Under the pieces are notes generated by a model. That model saw only the letters and a program-made list of their open reading frames with translations, ran no database searches and was not told the DNA's origin. A stretch of DNA of 64,000 nt from NCBI RefSeq assembly GCF_002272015.1, contig NZ_NPBY01000021.1, forward strand, positions 1 through 64,000, written 5' to 3'. The translations under genes and the position numbers were made by a program. Source of the stretch: Paenibacillus campinasensis. GTDB taxonomy: Bacteria; Bacillota; Bacilli; Paenibacillales; Paenibacillaceae. Shown in pieces: positions 16,200 through 25,301 of this stretch (its first letter is position 1; each line of letters starts with the position of its first letter).

Positions 16200-17675
16200 A
16201 TGAGCAACAGTGCGAGCACTCCGGATTGGGTAAAAGCGTCAGCGCAGATCGTGCCGTCGGAACGCCAAGTAAGGTGGCAGGAGATGGAGTTGTATGCGTT
16301 TGTCCATTTTACAGTCAATACGTTTACGGACCGGGAATGGGGGCTGGGGAGCGAGGATCCTCAGATCTTCAACCCGACCGATTTGGATGCACGGCAATGG
16401 GTAGAGGTATGCAAATCTGCGGGCATGACGGGGCTCATTCTGACCTGCAAGCATCATGACGGGTTCTGCTTATGGCCGAGCAAGTACACGGACCATACGG
16501 TGGCTGCCAGCCCATGGCGCAGCGGCAGAGGAGATCTGGTGAAGGAAGTCGCCGATGCCTGCCGGGAAGGCGGTTTGAAGTTTGGGATTTACCTGTCGCC
16601 ATGGGACCGTCATGAGCGCTCGTATGGAGACTCGGACGTATATAATGAATTTTTCCTGAATCAGCTGCGCGAGCTGTTAACGAATTACGGGGAGGTGTTC
16701 TGCGTCTGGTTTGACGGCGCTTGCGGGGAGGGTCCGAACGGCAAAAAGCAGGTCTATGACTGGGATGCATACTATGCGCTCATTCGGGAACTCCAGCCTG
16801 AGGCGGTCATTTCGGTATGCGGCCCGGATGTGCGCTGGTGCGGCAACGAGGCGGGACATACCCGGCCGTCGGAATGGAGCGTTGTACCTGCCTATCTCCA
16901 GGATAATGAGAAGATCCAGAAGGAGTCACAGCAGGTGGATGACGGTACCTTTGCCAGCAGAATGGATACGCAGGACATCGACCTTGGCAGCCGGGATGTC
17001 ATCAGGGGCCAGCGGGATCTGATCTGGTATCCGGCAGAAGTGAATACGTCGATCCGTCCCGGCTGGTTCTACCATGCTTCCGAGGATGAGCTTGTAAAAT
17101 CGGTGGATGAGCTGATGCGGATTTATTATGGCTCCGTTGGAGGGAATGCGAACTTCCTGCTCAATCTGCCGCCTGATAAGCGGGGACGGATTCACGAGAC
17201 GGATGCGGAGCGGTTGCAGGCCCTCGGCGACAGGCTGCGGAGCATATTTCGCCACAACTTGGCGAAGCCGGCGATTATTCAGGCATCGGAGACGGCGGAT
17301 GAGCTGTACGCAGCGTCTGCGATATTGAGCGATGATCCTCACTCCTACTGGCGACCGCGGGAAGGGACGGAGCAGGCTTGGCTGGAGATCGACCTCCGGG
17401 AAGAGGCGACCTTCGACCATGTCGTGCTGATGGAGCATATTCGCTCGGGTCAGCGGATTGAACGGTTTACATTGGAGGCGCGGAGGCAGGGCAGCGAGGA
17501 ATGGACTGAATTGTGTAATAGGACGGTTGTGGGGTACAAGCGGATCTGCCGCTTTGCACCAGTAACGGCAAGGTGGATTCGTCTTACGATCCATGAATCC
17601 AGATGGTATCCAACCCTGTCCAGGATCGGGATATATATGAGCGAGCAGGAGGGACTGGCAGATGGCAAATCTTGA
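16200..17675 (+). CDS. GH29 alpha-L-fucosidase with discoidin-like domain
   Basis: A 491-aa intracellular enzyme with no signal peptide. The GH29 barrel occupies residues 1-345: MELYAFVHFTVNTFTDREWG, TCKHHDGFCLWPSKYT, and VWFDGACGEGPNG, which holds the probable nucleophile Asp. The C-terminal 130 residues resemble an F5/8 type C (discoidin) domain. The pattern fits subfamily GH29-B, which often prefers alpha-1,3/1,4-linked fucose in branched structures (family knowledge). AAGGAGAGATG lies before the ATG at 16200. First gene of a three-gene glycosidase operon; it overlaps the next gene by 14 bases. Confidence 0.9.
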   Translation: MSNSASTPDWVKASAQIVPSERQVRWQEMELYAFVHFTVNTFTDREWGLGSEDPQIFNPTDLDARQWVEVCKSAGMTGLILTCKHHDGFCLWPSKYTDHTVAASPWRSGRGDLVKEVADACREGGLKFGIYLSPWDRHERSYGDSDVYNEFFLNQLRELLTNYGEVFCVWFDGACGEGPNGKKQVYDWDAYYALIRELQPEAVISVCGPDVRWCGNEAGHTRPSEWSVVPAYLQDNEKIQKESQQVDDGTFASRMDTQDIDLGSRDVIRGQRDLIWYPAEVNTSIRPGWFYHASEDELVKSVDELMRIYYGSVGGNANFLLNLPPDKRGRIHETDAERLQALGDRLRSIFRHNLAKPAIIQASETADELYAASAILSDDPHSYWRPREGTEQAWLEIDLREEATFDHVVLMEHIRSGQRIERFTLEARRQGSEEWTELCNRTVVGYKRICRFAPVTARWIRLTIHESRWYPTLSRIGIYMSEQEGLADGKS

Positions 17676-19419
17676 AGTGAAGGAATCTCAGTTTGTATAT
17701 GATGGCAAGCCTGTTCAGCTATTGTCCGGAGCGCTGCACTACTTCCGGATCGTTCCGGAATACTGGGAGGACCGGCTTCTGAAACTCAAGGCATGCGGAC
17801 TGAATACGGTCGAGACGTATGTGCCCTGGAATTTCCACGAGCCTCGGCCGGGGGAGTATCGTTTTGATGGCATGGCTGACCTGGAGCGATTCATTCGCCT
17901 GGCCGGAGAACTCGGGTTGTGGGTCATTGTTCGCCCCAGCCCATATATTTGCGCGGAGTGGGAGTTTGGGGGATTGCCTGCCTGGCTGCTGGCAGATGAC
18001 CGGATTCAGCTTCGCTGTTATGATGAGAGGTTTCTGGAGCATGTGGATCGCTATTATGATGAGCTGCTGCCGAGATTAAGGCCTTTGCTGAGCACGAACG
18101 GCGGTCCGATCATTGCGCTGCAGATCGAGAACGAGTATGGAAGCTATGGCAATGACGCACAGTATTTAGCTTACCTTCGTGAAGGGATGATCCGGCGCGG
18201 CATGGATGTGCTGCTGTTCACCTCGGACGGTCCGACCGATCATATGCTGCAGGGCGGACCGGTGCCGGGGATGCTGATGACCGTCAATTTCGGGTCAGGA
18301 ACGAAAGAGGCATTCGCCAAATTGCGTGAATATCAGCCGGATGGGCCGCTGATGTGCATGGAATACTGGAACGGCTGGTTCGACCATTGGGGCGAGGAGC
18401 ATCATACGAGAGACGCTGCTGATGTGGCCCGTGTGTTCGAGGAGATGCTGGAGGAGCAGGCGTCGGTCAATTTCTACATGTTTCATGGCGGGACCAACTT
18501 CGGGTTTTACAACGGGGCGAACTGTCAGAAGAAGAATCAATATGAGCCGACCATCACGAGTTATGATTATGACTCGCTGCTCAGTGAATCGGGGGAACCG
18601 ACGGCAAAATTTCACGCCGTGCGCGAGGTGATTGCGCGCTATAAGGATATCGGTCCGCTGACGCTGCCGGAGCGAATCGGAACACGCGCCTACGGCAAGG
18701 TGGAGATGACGGAGCAAGCAGGGCTGTTTGCCCAGGTAGAGCAGTTAGCTACACCCGTGCGGCGGACGACCCCGGAGCCGATGGAGAAGCTGGGGCAGCA
18801 TTACGGTTATATTCTGTACCGTACACGAATCACCGGCCCGAGAGAGAAGCAGGAGCTTGTCGTGCAGGAGGTACGGGACCGGGCGTTGGTCTTCCTGGAT
18901 GGGAAGCTGCAGGGCGTGCTGGAGCGCAATGATACGGAAACAAGCCTTGCATTTGATGTGCCTGCGGGGGGCGCGGAGCTGTCCATTTTCGTTGAAAACA
19001 TGGGGCGGGTCAATTACGGGCCGTACTTGAGAGACCCCAAGGGCATCACGGAAGGGGTTCGGCATGGATTTCAGTTCCTGTATGACTGGACGATCCACTG
19101 TCTTCCGCTGGAGGACTTGTCCTCGCTGCAATATAGCAGCCTGTCAGGGAACGACCAGAAGGAGCAACCAACCTTCTACAGGGGAACGCTGCTTGTTGAT
19201 GAGGTGAAGGACACATTCCTGCGGCTTGATGGTTGGACGAAAGGCGTGGCGTATGTGAACGGGTTCAATATAGGACGCTACTGGCATCGCGGCCCGCAGC
19301 AGACGCTGTATGTGCCAGGGCCGCTTCTGCGGGAAGGCAAGAATGAGATCGTGGTGTTTGAACTGCACGGTACGGCAGAGCCAGTGGTTCGTTTCGTGGA
19401 CGAGCCTGATTTGGGTTAA
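17662..19419 (+). CDS. GH35 beta-galactosidase
   Basis: A 585-aa glycosidase. The N-terminal TIM barrel holds GALHYFRIVPEYWEDRLLKLK, WNFHEPRPG, the acid/base Glu in IALQIENEYGSYG (about residue 160) and the nucleophile Glu in MCMEYWNGWFDHWG (about 234). FMFHGGTNFGFYNG is a family signature. C-terminal jelly-roll domains follow (about 400-585, ending with GYRYWHRGPQQTLYVPG-like strands). It has no signal peptide, so it acts on imported oligosaccharides, releasing terminal beta-galactose. It overlaps the upstream fucosidase and precedes a second fucosidase. Confidence 0.95.
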   Translation: MANLEVKESQFVYDGKPVQLLSGALHYFRIVPEYWEDRLLKLKACGLNTVETYVPWNFHEPRPGEYRFDGMADLERFIRLAGELGLWVIVRPSPYICAEWEFGGLPAWLLADDRIQLRCYDERFLEHVDRYYDELLPRLRPLLSTNGGPIIALQIENEYGSYGNDAQYLAYLREGMIRRGMDVLLFTSDGPTDHMLQGGPVPGMLMTVNFGSGTKEAFAKLREYQPDGPLMCMEYWNGWFDHWGEEHHTRDAADVARVFEEMLEEQASVNFYMFHGGTNFGFYNGANCQKKNQYEPTITSYDYDSLLSESGEPTAKFHAVREVIARYKDIGPLTLPERIGTRAYGKVEMTEQAGLFAQVEQLATPVRRTTPEPMEKLGQHYGYILYRTRITGPREKQELVVQEVRDRALVFLDGKLQGVLERNDTETSLAFDVPAGGAELSIFVENMGRVNYGPYLRDPKGITEGVRHGFQFLYDWTIHCLPLEDLSSLQYSSLSGNDQKEQPTFYRGTLLVDEVKDTFLRLDGWTKGVAYVNGFNIGRYWHRGPQQTLYVPGPLLREGKNEIVVFELHGTAEPVVRFVDEPDLG

Positions 19420-19442
19420 AACGAGATGGGGAGATGATAGAG

Positions 19443-20843
19443 ATGAGTGAGATCAAGGAAACGCTGCAGGAAGCGGAAGAGCAAGTGGTTGAAGCCGGAG
19501 TACATAACTTCAGCAAGGAGGAGTCATGGGTCAAGCCGGAAGAGCCGCTGCTGAACGAGCGGCTGGAATGGTTCAAGGATCAGAAGCTTGGCCTGATGAT
19601 GCACTGGGGTCCATACTCCCAGCTCGGGATGGTGGAATCCTGGGCGCTGAGTGACGAAGACGGCGATTGGTCCAGGGATCATGTGGATTGGACTGACGAT
19701 ATGGAAGAGTTCAAGCGGGAATACTTCGACCTGAACAAGACGTTCAACCCGATCCGGTTTCAGCCGGATAAGTGGGCGGACCTTGCTGCTGATAACGGGT
19801 TCAAATACTTGCTGTTTACCACCAAGCATCATGACGGCTTCTGCATGTGGGACACGCATACAACAGACTACCGGATTACAGGGACGGACACGCCGTTCCA
19901 TAGACATAGATATGCCGATATTTGCCGGGAGCTGTTCGATGCTTTCCGCGCCAAGGGGCTGGGCATCTCGGCATACTTCTCCAAGGCGGACTGGCACACG
20001 CCATACTACTGGGCGCCAGGGATGGAGCGTGGGCGGCATATGTGGCGCGGGCCATCCTATGACCCGCAGAAATACCCGTGGCTATGGGAGCAATTCGTAC
20101 AGTTTACGCATGAGCAGATCATGGAGCTGATGACCCGGTACGGCCGGATCGAGTGCCTGTGGCTTGACGCGGGCTGGGTCCGTGACGGAGGACGTGTCCC
20201 TCAGGACATTCGTCTGGGCGAGGTCGTGGAGAGAGCCCGGAAGCACCAGCCATGGCTGCTGGTGGCAGACCGCACGGTAGGAGGCCCGTACGAAAATATC
20301 GTAACACCAGAGCAGACCATCCCGGATCGGCCGATGAATATTCCGTGGGAGAGCTGCATTACGGTGGGGCATTCATTTGCCTTCGGATATGATGACCAGT
20401 ACAAATCGGCCAGACAGCTGGCCCACATCCTGCTGGAAGTGGTGGCCAAAGGCGGCAACCTGGCCTTGAACGTGGGGCCGCAGCCGGATGGACGGCTGCC
20501 CGCCGGCGCGATTCGAAGCATCAAGGCGCTTGGCGAATGGCTGAAAGTTCACGGAGAAGGGATTTACGGAACCCGAATCTGTGATCCTTATTTTACAGAT
20601 GGCTGGGCTTTTACACGCAAGGAGAACGTCACCTATGCTTTCCGTCTATACAAGAAGGACGAGGACGTGCAGCAGCAGCTGGTGATTCCTTATACCGGAG
20701 GCGTGAAGCGGATCGAGCTTGTGGGTACGAGTGACGAATTGGCCTATGAGCGCACTGCGGCGGGACTGGTGGTCACACTCCCTTCGGCGGAGGTTACGGA
20801 GGCAGCACCGATTACACATACGTTTAGATTGTTCGCGGAGTAA
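19443..20843 (+). CDS. Second GH29 alpha-L-fucosidase
   Basis: A 466-aa enzyme from the ATG at 19443 (GGGGAG nine bases upstream; the ATG at 19434 directly abuts it). Catalytic core: LEWFKDQKLGLMMHWGPYSQ, TTKHHDGFCMWDTHTTDY, and IECLWLDAGWV, which carries the probable nucleophile Asp. GNLALNVGPQPDGRLP is the usual end of the barrel. It has a small C-terminal beta domain and no signal peptide. It is only distantly similar to the first GH29 of the operon, so the two probably differ in linkage preference and together strip fucose from the imported glycan. Confidence 0.92.
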   Translation: MSEIKETLQEAEEQVVEAGVHNFSKEESWVKPEEPLLNERLEWFKDQKLGLMMHWGPYSQLGMVESWALSDEDGDWSRDHVDWTDDMEEFKREYFDLNKTFNPIRFQPDKWADLAADNGFKYLLFTTKHHDGFCMWDTHTTDYRITGTDTPFHRHRYADICRELFDAFRAKGLGISAYFSKADWHTPYYWAPGMERGRHMWRGPSYDPQKYPWLWEQFVQFTHEQIMELMTRYGRIECLWLDAGWVRDGGRVPQDIRLGEVVERARKHQPWLLVADRTVGGPYENIVTPEQTIPDRPMNIPWESCITVGHSFAFGYDDQYKSARQLAHILLEVVAKGGNLALNVGPQPDGRLPAGAIRSIKALGEWLKVHGEGIYGTRICDPYFTDGWAFTRKENVTYAFRLYKKDEDVQQQLVIPYTGGVKRIELVGTSDELAYERTAAGLVVTLPSAEVTEAAPITHTFRLFAE

Positions 20844-21194
20844 AGATATAAGCGAGAAAGTGGCTGTGCCCAGGATCTACGTGTTCGCTCAATAAGACAG
20901 TGCGGGTTGATGGAAGAACAGCACAAGTAAGGAAATTAGGGGACTTTATCCTCCTTGTACGCCAGTTCGTCCCGTAACAGATCGTGGCAGGAACGTGGAA
21001 GGTGGCAAGAAACGTGGAAGGGCAATAAGAGCGTGTGTACAAAAGCAGGTCGGTGCCAATGGACGGTGGCCGGTGGGTTGGCGGTAGATCAACACCCCGG
21101 CCGCTTTGTATCATTATCCCGTTTGATCAGGGCGGCAACGGCACACTACCCATTCCATTTCCACCGCTCTATTTCCACCTCCGGCCCCTTGTCT

Positions 21195-21434
21195 CCTGAA
21201 CGAAAGGGATAACGGTGCAAGGAAATGCAGCCACACCAATTTCCTGAGCGAAAGGGATAACGGTGCAAGGAAATGCAGCCACACCAATTTCCTGAGCGAA
21301 AGGGATAACGGTGCAAGGAGACGCAGTCACACCAAGTTCCTGAGCAAAAGGGATAATGACGCAAGGAGACGCAGTCACACTAAGCCCCTGAGCAAAAGGG
21401 ATAATGACGCAAGAAGGCGCAGTCACCCCAAAGG
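21195..21434. repeat. Five 48-bp tandem repeats
   Basis: Units start at 21195, 21243, 21291, 21339 and 21387, each exactly 48 bp and beginning CCTGA(A/G)C(G/A)AAAGGGATAA. Units 1-3 are almost identical; units 4-5 share TAATGACGCAAG variants, so the array has diverged from one end. Between 20844 and 21194 there is no gene, only a degenerate copy near 21110-21130. Because 48 is a multiple of three the array reads open in several frames, but no start/RBS pattern supports a protein. Confidence 0.9.
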
Positions 21435-21451
21435 TATCCCTACATAATTTG

Positions 21452-21490
21452 GACTCGATGTTTACTTACCCAGACATCGAGTCTTTTTTC
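21452..21490 (+). terminator. Terminator after the repeat array
   Basis: GACTCGATGT (21452-21461) and ACATCGAGTC (21474-21483), followed by TTTTTTC. The T-run is on the plus strand only, so it stops transcripts passing through the repeats. Confidence 0.8.
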
Positions 21491-21537
21491 TTTCCTCGCT
21501 AAGTATTTCCGGCTTTACGTTATGACCTTCCTCTAAC

Positions 21538-23151
21538 TCATCGAACCGACTCCATGCGCTGCATGTATTCCCTTGGCGAGACGCCCTCCACTTTCTTAAA
21601 CACCTTGCTAAAATAGAATGCACTTTCGTACCCGAGCTTCTGGGAGATCTCGTAGATTCTTCCCTCACCGCGAAGCATCATGTCCTTGGCTGCGGCGATT
21701 TTGGTATTCGTCACATACTCCACAAAGTTGACCTTGGCAATTCTGGAGAACAGATGACTCAAGTAATTCGGACTGAAGTTGAACACATCGGCGACTTGGT
21801 TCAGGGACAGCTTGGTATCGAGATTCCGGCGAATATATGCCTGAACGTTTCGCACCACCTGTTCTTTGTAACTCGTCTTACGCGAGGCGAGCATCTCGCA
21901 GCAGCCGTCGCGGAAGCGGACCAGCCAGCTTACAATGCCATCGATGGATTTCATTTGGTAGAGGGCGCGATATCCTTCCGGTTCATGTTCGAAAATCGAT
22001 TCGACGATGTCCTCGCCGTCTGTCAGCAGCGATGTGGCCATGTACAGGACGCTGCAAGCGGCGTCCATGGCCGGAACGAGCAGGTCAGGCCGCTCCTCGA
22101 AACTGTTGATCATGCTGGATATTACCGAATGTAGAGCGTGCGTATCAAGCTCCTCGAAGGCGCGCCGGATCTCGGCACGAAGTTCGGTGAAATCGAACAG
22201 GGGCTGCTCTGCATCCCCATGCTCCGCTTGGTCATAGAAGACGAATGACTGCTCCTTCACGGCTGCCGGCAATATCTTCCGGGCGGCCCAGTAACTGTCC
22301 CGCAGCTGGTACGGGTCTTCTACCGCAAAGCCCGCCGCGCCAATCACGGTGACGTTGAAGTAATTATGCAGGACGCCTGCCATGTCCGCTAGCAGCTTCT
22401 GTACTTCCGGCATCCAGGTGTCCGGGGCCGTTCCTAGGGCCGGCAGGGTGATGGCGAAATTGCGCAGGTCCAGACTGGTGACATAGCAGTCGCTGACCGT
22501 GCTCAGGGTGTCCTTGGCCATCTGTACGGTGCTGGCGCATAAGGCCACCAGTTTGTCACCCCGAGACGGTACGGTATCCGGCCCAAGAATACGGCAGGTG
22601 CAAACCAGGTAAGCTGGAGCCGGGAATTCGATCCCCAGGTCTTCCTTCTGAAGCACATACTGGCTTTTGCTTTCAAACAGATGGTTGAACAGACGGATGA
22701 AAAATTTATCCCGCTGTGCCTGCAAATTGCCTCGCTGCAGCAGATCCGGATAAGTCTCCATCGTTCGGTAATCCCGGAGCAAGGAAGCCGCCTTGCGGAT
22801 GGATTCGCCCAGCGATTGCGGAGTCAAATCAAGCTTGACGAGATAATCCACCGCCTGCAGCTCGATGGCGCTGCGGGCATATTCAAATTCCTCGTAGCTG
22901 GTCAGCATAATGAACAGCGGAAGGCGTCCATACCGCTCGCGGGCGGATGCCGCAACCTCGAGGCCAGACTTGACCGGCATTTTGATATCCGAGAGAACGA
23001 TATCGGGACGAAGGGCTTCGATCATCTCCTCGGCCTGCGCGCCATTATGAGCGACCCCAACAATCTCGATATGGTAATCCTCCCATTTCAGCATGGACTG
23101 CAGCCCGATACACACCAGCGCTTCATCATCGGCAATCAGCAATTTGATCAT
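21538..23151 (-). CDS. yesN: YesN-type response regulator (AraC HTH)
   Basis: A 537-aa response regulator. The receiver domain spans residues 1-120, with the acidic pocket at D8-D9 and phosphoacceptor D55 in IVLSDIKMP; K105 in YLVKLD completes the site. A long central linker follows (about 130-430). The C-terminal AraC-type double HTH includes LSLNQVADVFNFSPNYLSHLFSR and IYEISQKLGYESAFYFSKVFKK. In Paenibacillus such regulators sit beside sugar ABC importers and switch them on. It is downstream of, and co-transcribed with, the yesM-like kinase gene, which is 68 bases away. Likely target: the importer/lyase operon beginning at 25.3 kb. Confidence 0.92.
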   Translation of the reverse strand: MIKLLIADDEALVCIGLQSMLKWEDYHIEIVGVAHNGAQAEEMIEALRPDIVLSDIKMPVKSGLEVAASARERYGRLPLFIMLTSYEEFEYARSAIELQAVDYLVKLDLTPQSLGESIRKAASLLRDYRTMETYPDLLQRGNLQAQRDKFFIRLFNHLFESKSQYVLQKEDLGIEFPAPAYLVCTCRILGPDTVPSRGDKLVALCASTVQMAKDTLSTVSDCYVTSLDLRNFAITLPALGTAPDTWMPEVQKLLADMAGVLHNYFNVTVIGAAGFAVEDPYQLRDSYWAARKILPAAVKEQSFVFYDQAEHGDAEQPLFDFTELRAEIRRAFEELDTHALHSVISSMINSFEERPDLLVPAMDAACSVLYMATSLLTDGEDIVESIFEHEPEGYRALYQMKSIDGIVSWLVRFRDGCCEMLASRKTSYKEQVVRNVQAYIRRNLDTKLSLNQVADVFNFSPNYLSHLFSRIAKVNFVEYVTNTKIAAAKDMMLRGEGRIYEISQKLGYESAFYFSKVFKKVEGVSPREYMQRMESVR

Positions 23152-23219
23152 GATGACATCCTCCGTTTCTCTTCATTATCCTGGTACTGCTCTGCCCTTA
23201 TCTGGCAGTAAGGGGAGTG

Positions 23220-24974
23220 TCAGAATCGGCCGGGCGACTCGGTTCGGAGATGGGGCAGCAGAATGCGCATCCTGGTGTATTCGTTCAGGACACTCTCAAT
23301 CGATATGCCGTATCTCTCGCTGTAGGTCAGGCGGAGCCGCTCGTTGACATTGCGCAGGCCCATACCTTCAGTGGTCAAGCCCTCCGGGTCAGGAGCGTGC
23401 TTTGATAAGATGCTGGCAATCTGTGCTTCGCTCATCCCCACGCCGTTATCCTCCAGCACAATCATAATTTCGTTCATTCCGCTGCGCTGCACACTGAGCC
23501 TGATATGGCCGCCGCCTTTCGGTTCAACCCCGTGAAAGATTGCGTTTTCCACGAGCGGCTGGAGCGTAAACCTTGGGATTAGCCCGGACAGCAGCCGTTC
23601 ATCCTCGATGGCCGTTTCCATCGTGATTTTATTGCCGTAACGGTAGTTCTGAATCAGGAAATAATCATCCAGCAGACTGAGCTCCTCCTTAAGCGTCACC
23701 AGCTTGCGCATATCCTTGGCGACGCTCCGCAGAAGGCGCGAGAGGGACGTTGTCATCTCGGCAATCCCGGTTGCGTTCTGGATGGTGGCCATCCACTTGA
23801 TGGAGTTGAGTGTGTTGTAGAGGAAGTGCGGGTTAATCTGACTCTGAAGCATGCGATATTCCAGCTCCTGCCTCAGCTTCTCGTCAGCCACCCGTCTTTC
23901 CATAAGAGCAACGATATCTTGGGACAACCGGTTAATTCCCCGACCGACATCGCCCAGCTCGCTGTTCCATTCCATATTACGGTCAACGAGGAAGTTTCCT
24001 TGTGCGATTTTATCGATGCGTTTCTTCAGCTTTTCGACCGGGAGACTGATAGTTCTCGTCAAATACACCGTAATGAACCCGCTGGAAGCCAGGACAAGCA
24101 GGCATACTCCGATCATCAGCAGCAGCCAGATATTCCATTGGGGGGCGAATTGTCCTTTCATTAAGGTCTGTGATAAAGCAACCCCTTTGCGTATCGGATA
24201 CGTCACCGAGATCATTCGGTCCCCAGCTTCATTCTCCAGCAGAGATACGGATGTCACGCTGCCGCTGGCCGTATCTTCTTCATACGGGGAGACCGTATAG
24301 CTCGCCGTGATGGGGAGAATGCGATCCCCTTGAATTTCATAGCTGTTGCTGCCCAGGGTCAGCAGCAGCCTCGAATCTGACGGCAGAGGATAACCTTTCA
24401 ATTTGTCAGTGATGATGTTGGTGCTCGCCAGCAGGTATACGGTCCCGGTGTGGCTGGCCCGGTCTCCGTAAATCGGCATGACAAACGGGATGGTCTGGGT
24501 GAGGGAGAACGGGTCTCGAATGATTCGCACCCACTCCTCGGAGACGTCCGGAAACAGCCCGGTCAGCTGGCTAAGATTATGAATGGTTAAGGGAACGGAG
24601 GCACTGACGGAATTGTCCACCTGGATAAACTTATCCTCATTGTCGGTTACGATCAGCCGACGCACATAGCCGTTGGAGCGGTTCACCCGGAAGTCCTCCT
24701 GCAGCGAGGTGAATGCATGAATCGCCCCCATAGCGGAGCTGGCCGGGCTCGAACGAAAATATTCATTCAGCATCCGGTTCGTCGAGGAATTGGTGCTGCT
24801 GGTCATCGCCAGCATGGACAAATTGATAAAATCCTGTTCGATAATATGAGACACCAGCTGCAGATTGAACTCGGTCGCCTGGATCGTCGTTTTCCGCTGA
24901 AAATAGGAGATCAGCTCATAGCTGAAAAACGACAGCAACGAAGCCATGAGCAGGGCGAAAATCGTCATCAGCAT
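23220..24974 (-). CDS. yesM: YesM-type sensor histidine kinase
   Basis: A kinase of at least 584 aa. It has an N-terminal membrane helix (ALLMASLLSFFSYELI), a large extracellular sensor (about residues 40-290), a second helix (WLLLMIGVCLLVLASSGFITVYL), HAMP, then the His_kinase motif QSQINPHFLYNTLNSI with the phosphorylated His, and a HATPase domain with VENAIFHG and DNGVGM. The start is doubtful: the ATG at 24974 has no SD, whereas AAGGGGGAGG lies just before an in-frame CTG at 25013. That start would add the basic segment LTRRKATIKRRII expected before the first helix. It probably senses an extracellular oligosaccharide, alone or with the binding lipoprotein. Confidence 0.9.
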   Translation of the reverse strand: MLMTIFALLMASLLSFFSYELISYFQRKTTIQATEFNLQLVSHIIEQDFINLSMLAMTSSTNSSTNRMLNEYFRSSPASSAMGAIHAFTSLQEDFRVNRSNGYVRRLIVTDNEDKFIQVDNSVSASVPLTIHNLSQLTGLFPDVSEEWVRIIRDPFSLTQTIPFVMPIYGDRASHTGTVYLLASTNIITDKLKGYPLPSDSRLLLTLGSNSYEIQGDRILPITASYTVSPYEEDTASGSVTSVSLLENEAGDRMISVTYPIRKGVALSQTLMKGQFAPQWNIWLLLMIGVCLLVLASSGFITVYLTRTISLPVEKLKKRIDKIAQGNFLVDRNMEWNSELGDVGRGINRLSQDIVALMERRVADEKLRQELEYRMLQSQINPHFLYNTLNSIKWMATIQNATGIAEMTTSLSRLLRSVAKDMRKLVTLKEELSLLDDYFLIQNYRYGNKITMETAIEDERLLSGLIPRFTLQPLVENAIFHGVEPKGGGHIRLSVQRSGMNEIMIVLEDNGVGMSEAQIASILSKHAPDPEGLTTEGMGLRNVNERLRLTYSERYGISIESVLNEYTRMRILLPHLRTESPGRF

Positions 24975-25039
24975 AATAATTCGACGTTTGATGGTCGCTT
25001 TTCGTCTCGTCAGAACCGCCTCCCCCTTGCCGGCAAAAT

Positions 25040-25053
25040 TAAAAGCGCTTCCA
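25040..25053. promoter_or_regulatory. CcpA cre site upstream of yesM
   Basis: On the minus strand, TGGAAGCGCTTTTA is close to the cre consensus TGWAARCGYTWNCW. It sits just ahead of the ribosome binding site of the kinase gene, so glucose repression of the YesMN sensor is likely. An imperfect palindrome TGGTAT-N7-ATACCA follows at 25060-25078. The rest of the 24975-25301 gap holds promoters for the divergent genes but no other feature I can support. Confidence 0.55.
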
Positions 25054-25301
25054 AAGCGTTGGTATTCTTACCATACCAGAATCATTTTTCAGCTGATACT
25101 CCTCCCAGGACAGAAACTGCAATTTTTACAGGTTTTCATCACAATAATACAGCTTTCTGACCTGAGCTTAGAGAAAGGAACACAAAAGTGAATGAACAGA
25201 CAACAAAAATGTATGCCCTTTCATTATAAATTCAACTAGGATATTTATAGAAGTTCGACAAGGAAGTCAGGCATCCAAACCAGACGAAAAGGGGAGCACA
25301 T

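Noticed and set aside
16926..17594. Long antisense frame inside the first fucosidase gene, and similar frames antisense to the GH35, DUF2264 and heparinase genes
   Set aside because: GC-rich coding DNA produces long antisense frames; none has a start signal or domain.
21146..21426. Open frames over the tandem repeats giving a 16-residue repeat with YPFRSG
   Set aside because: The unit length of 48 is a multiple of three, so open frames are expected on either strand; no SD and no conserved start.
21195..21434. CRISPR array
   Set aside because: Units are contiguous 48-bp tandem copies without unique spacers, and no cas gene is nearby.
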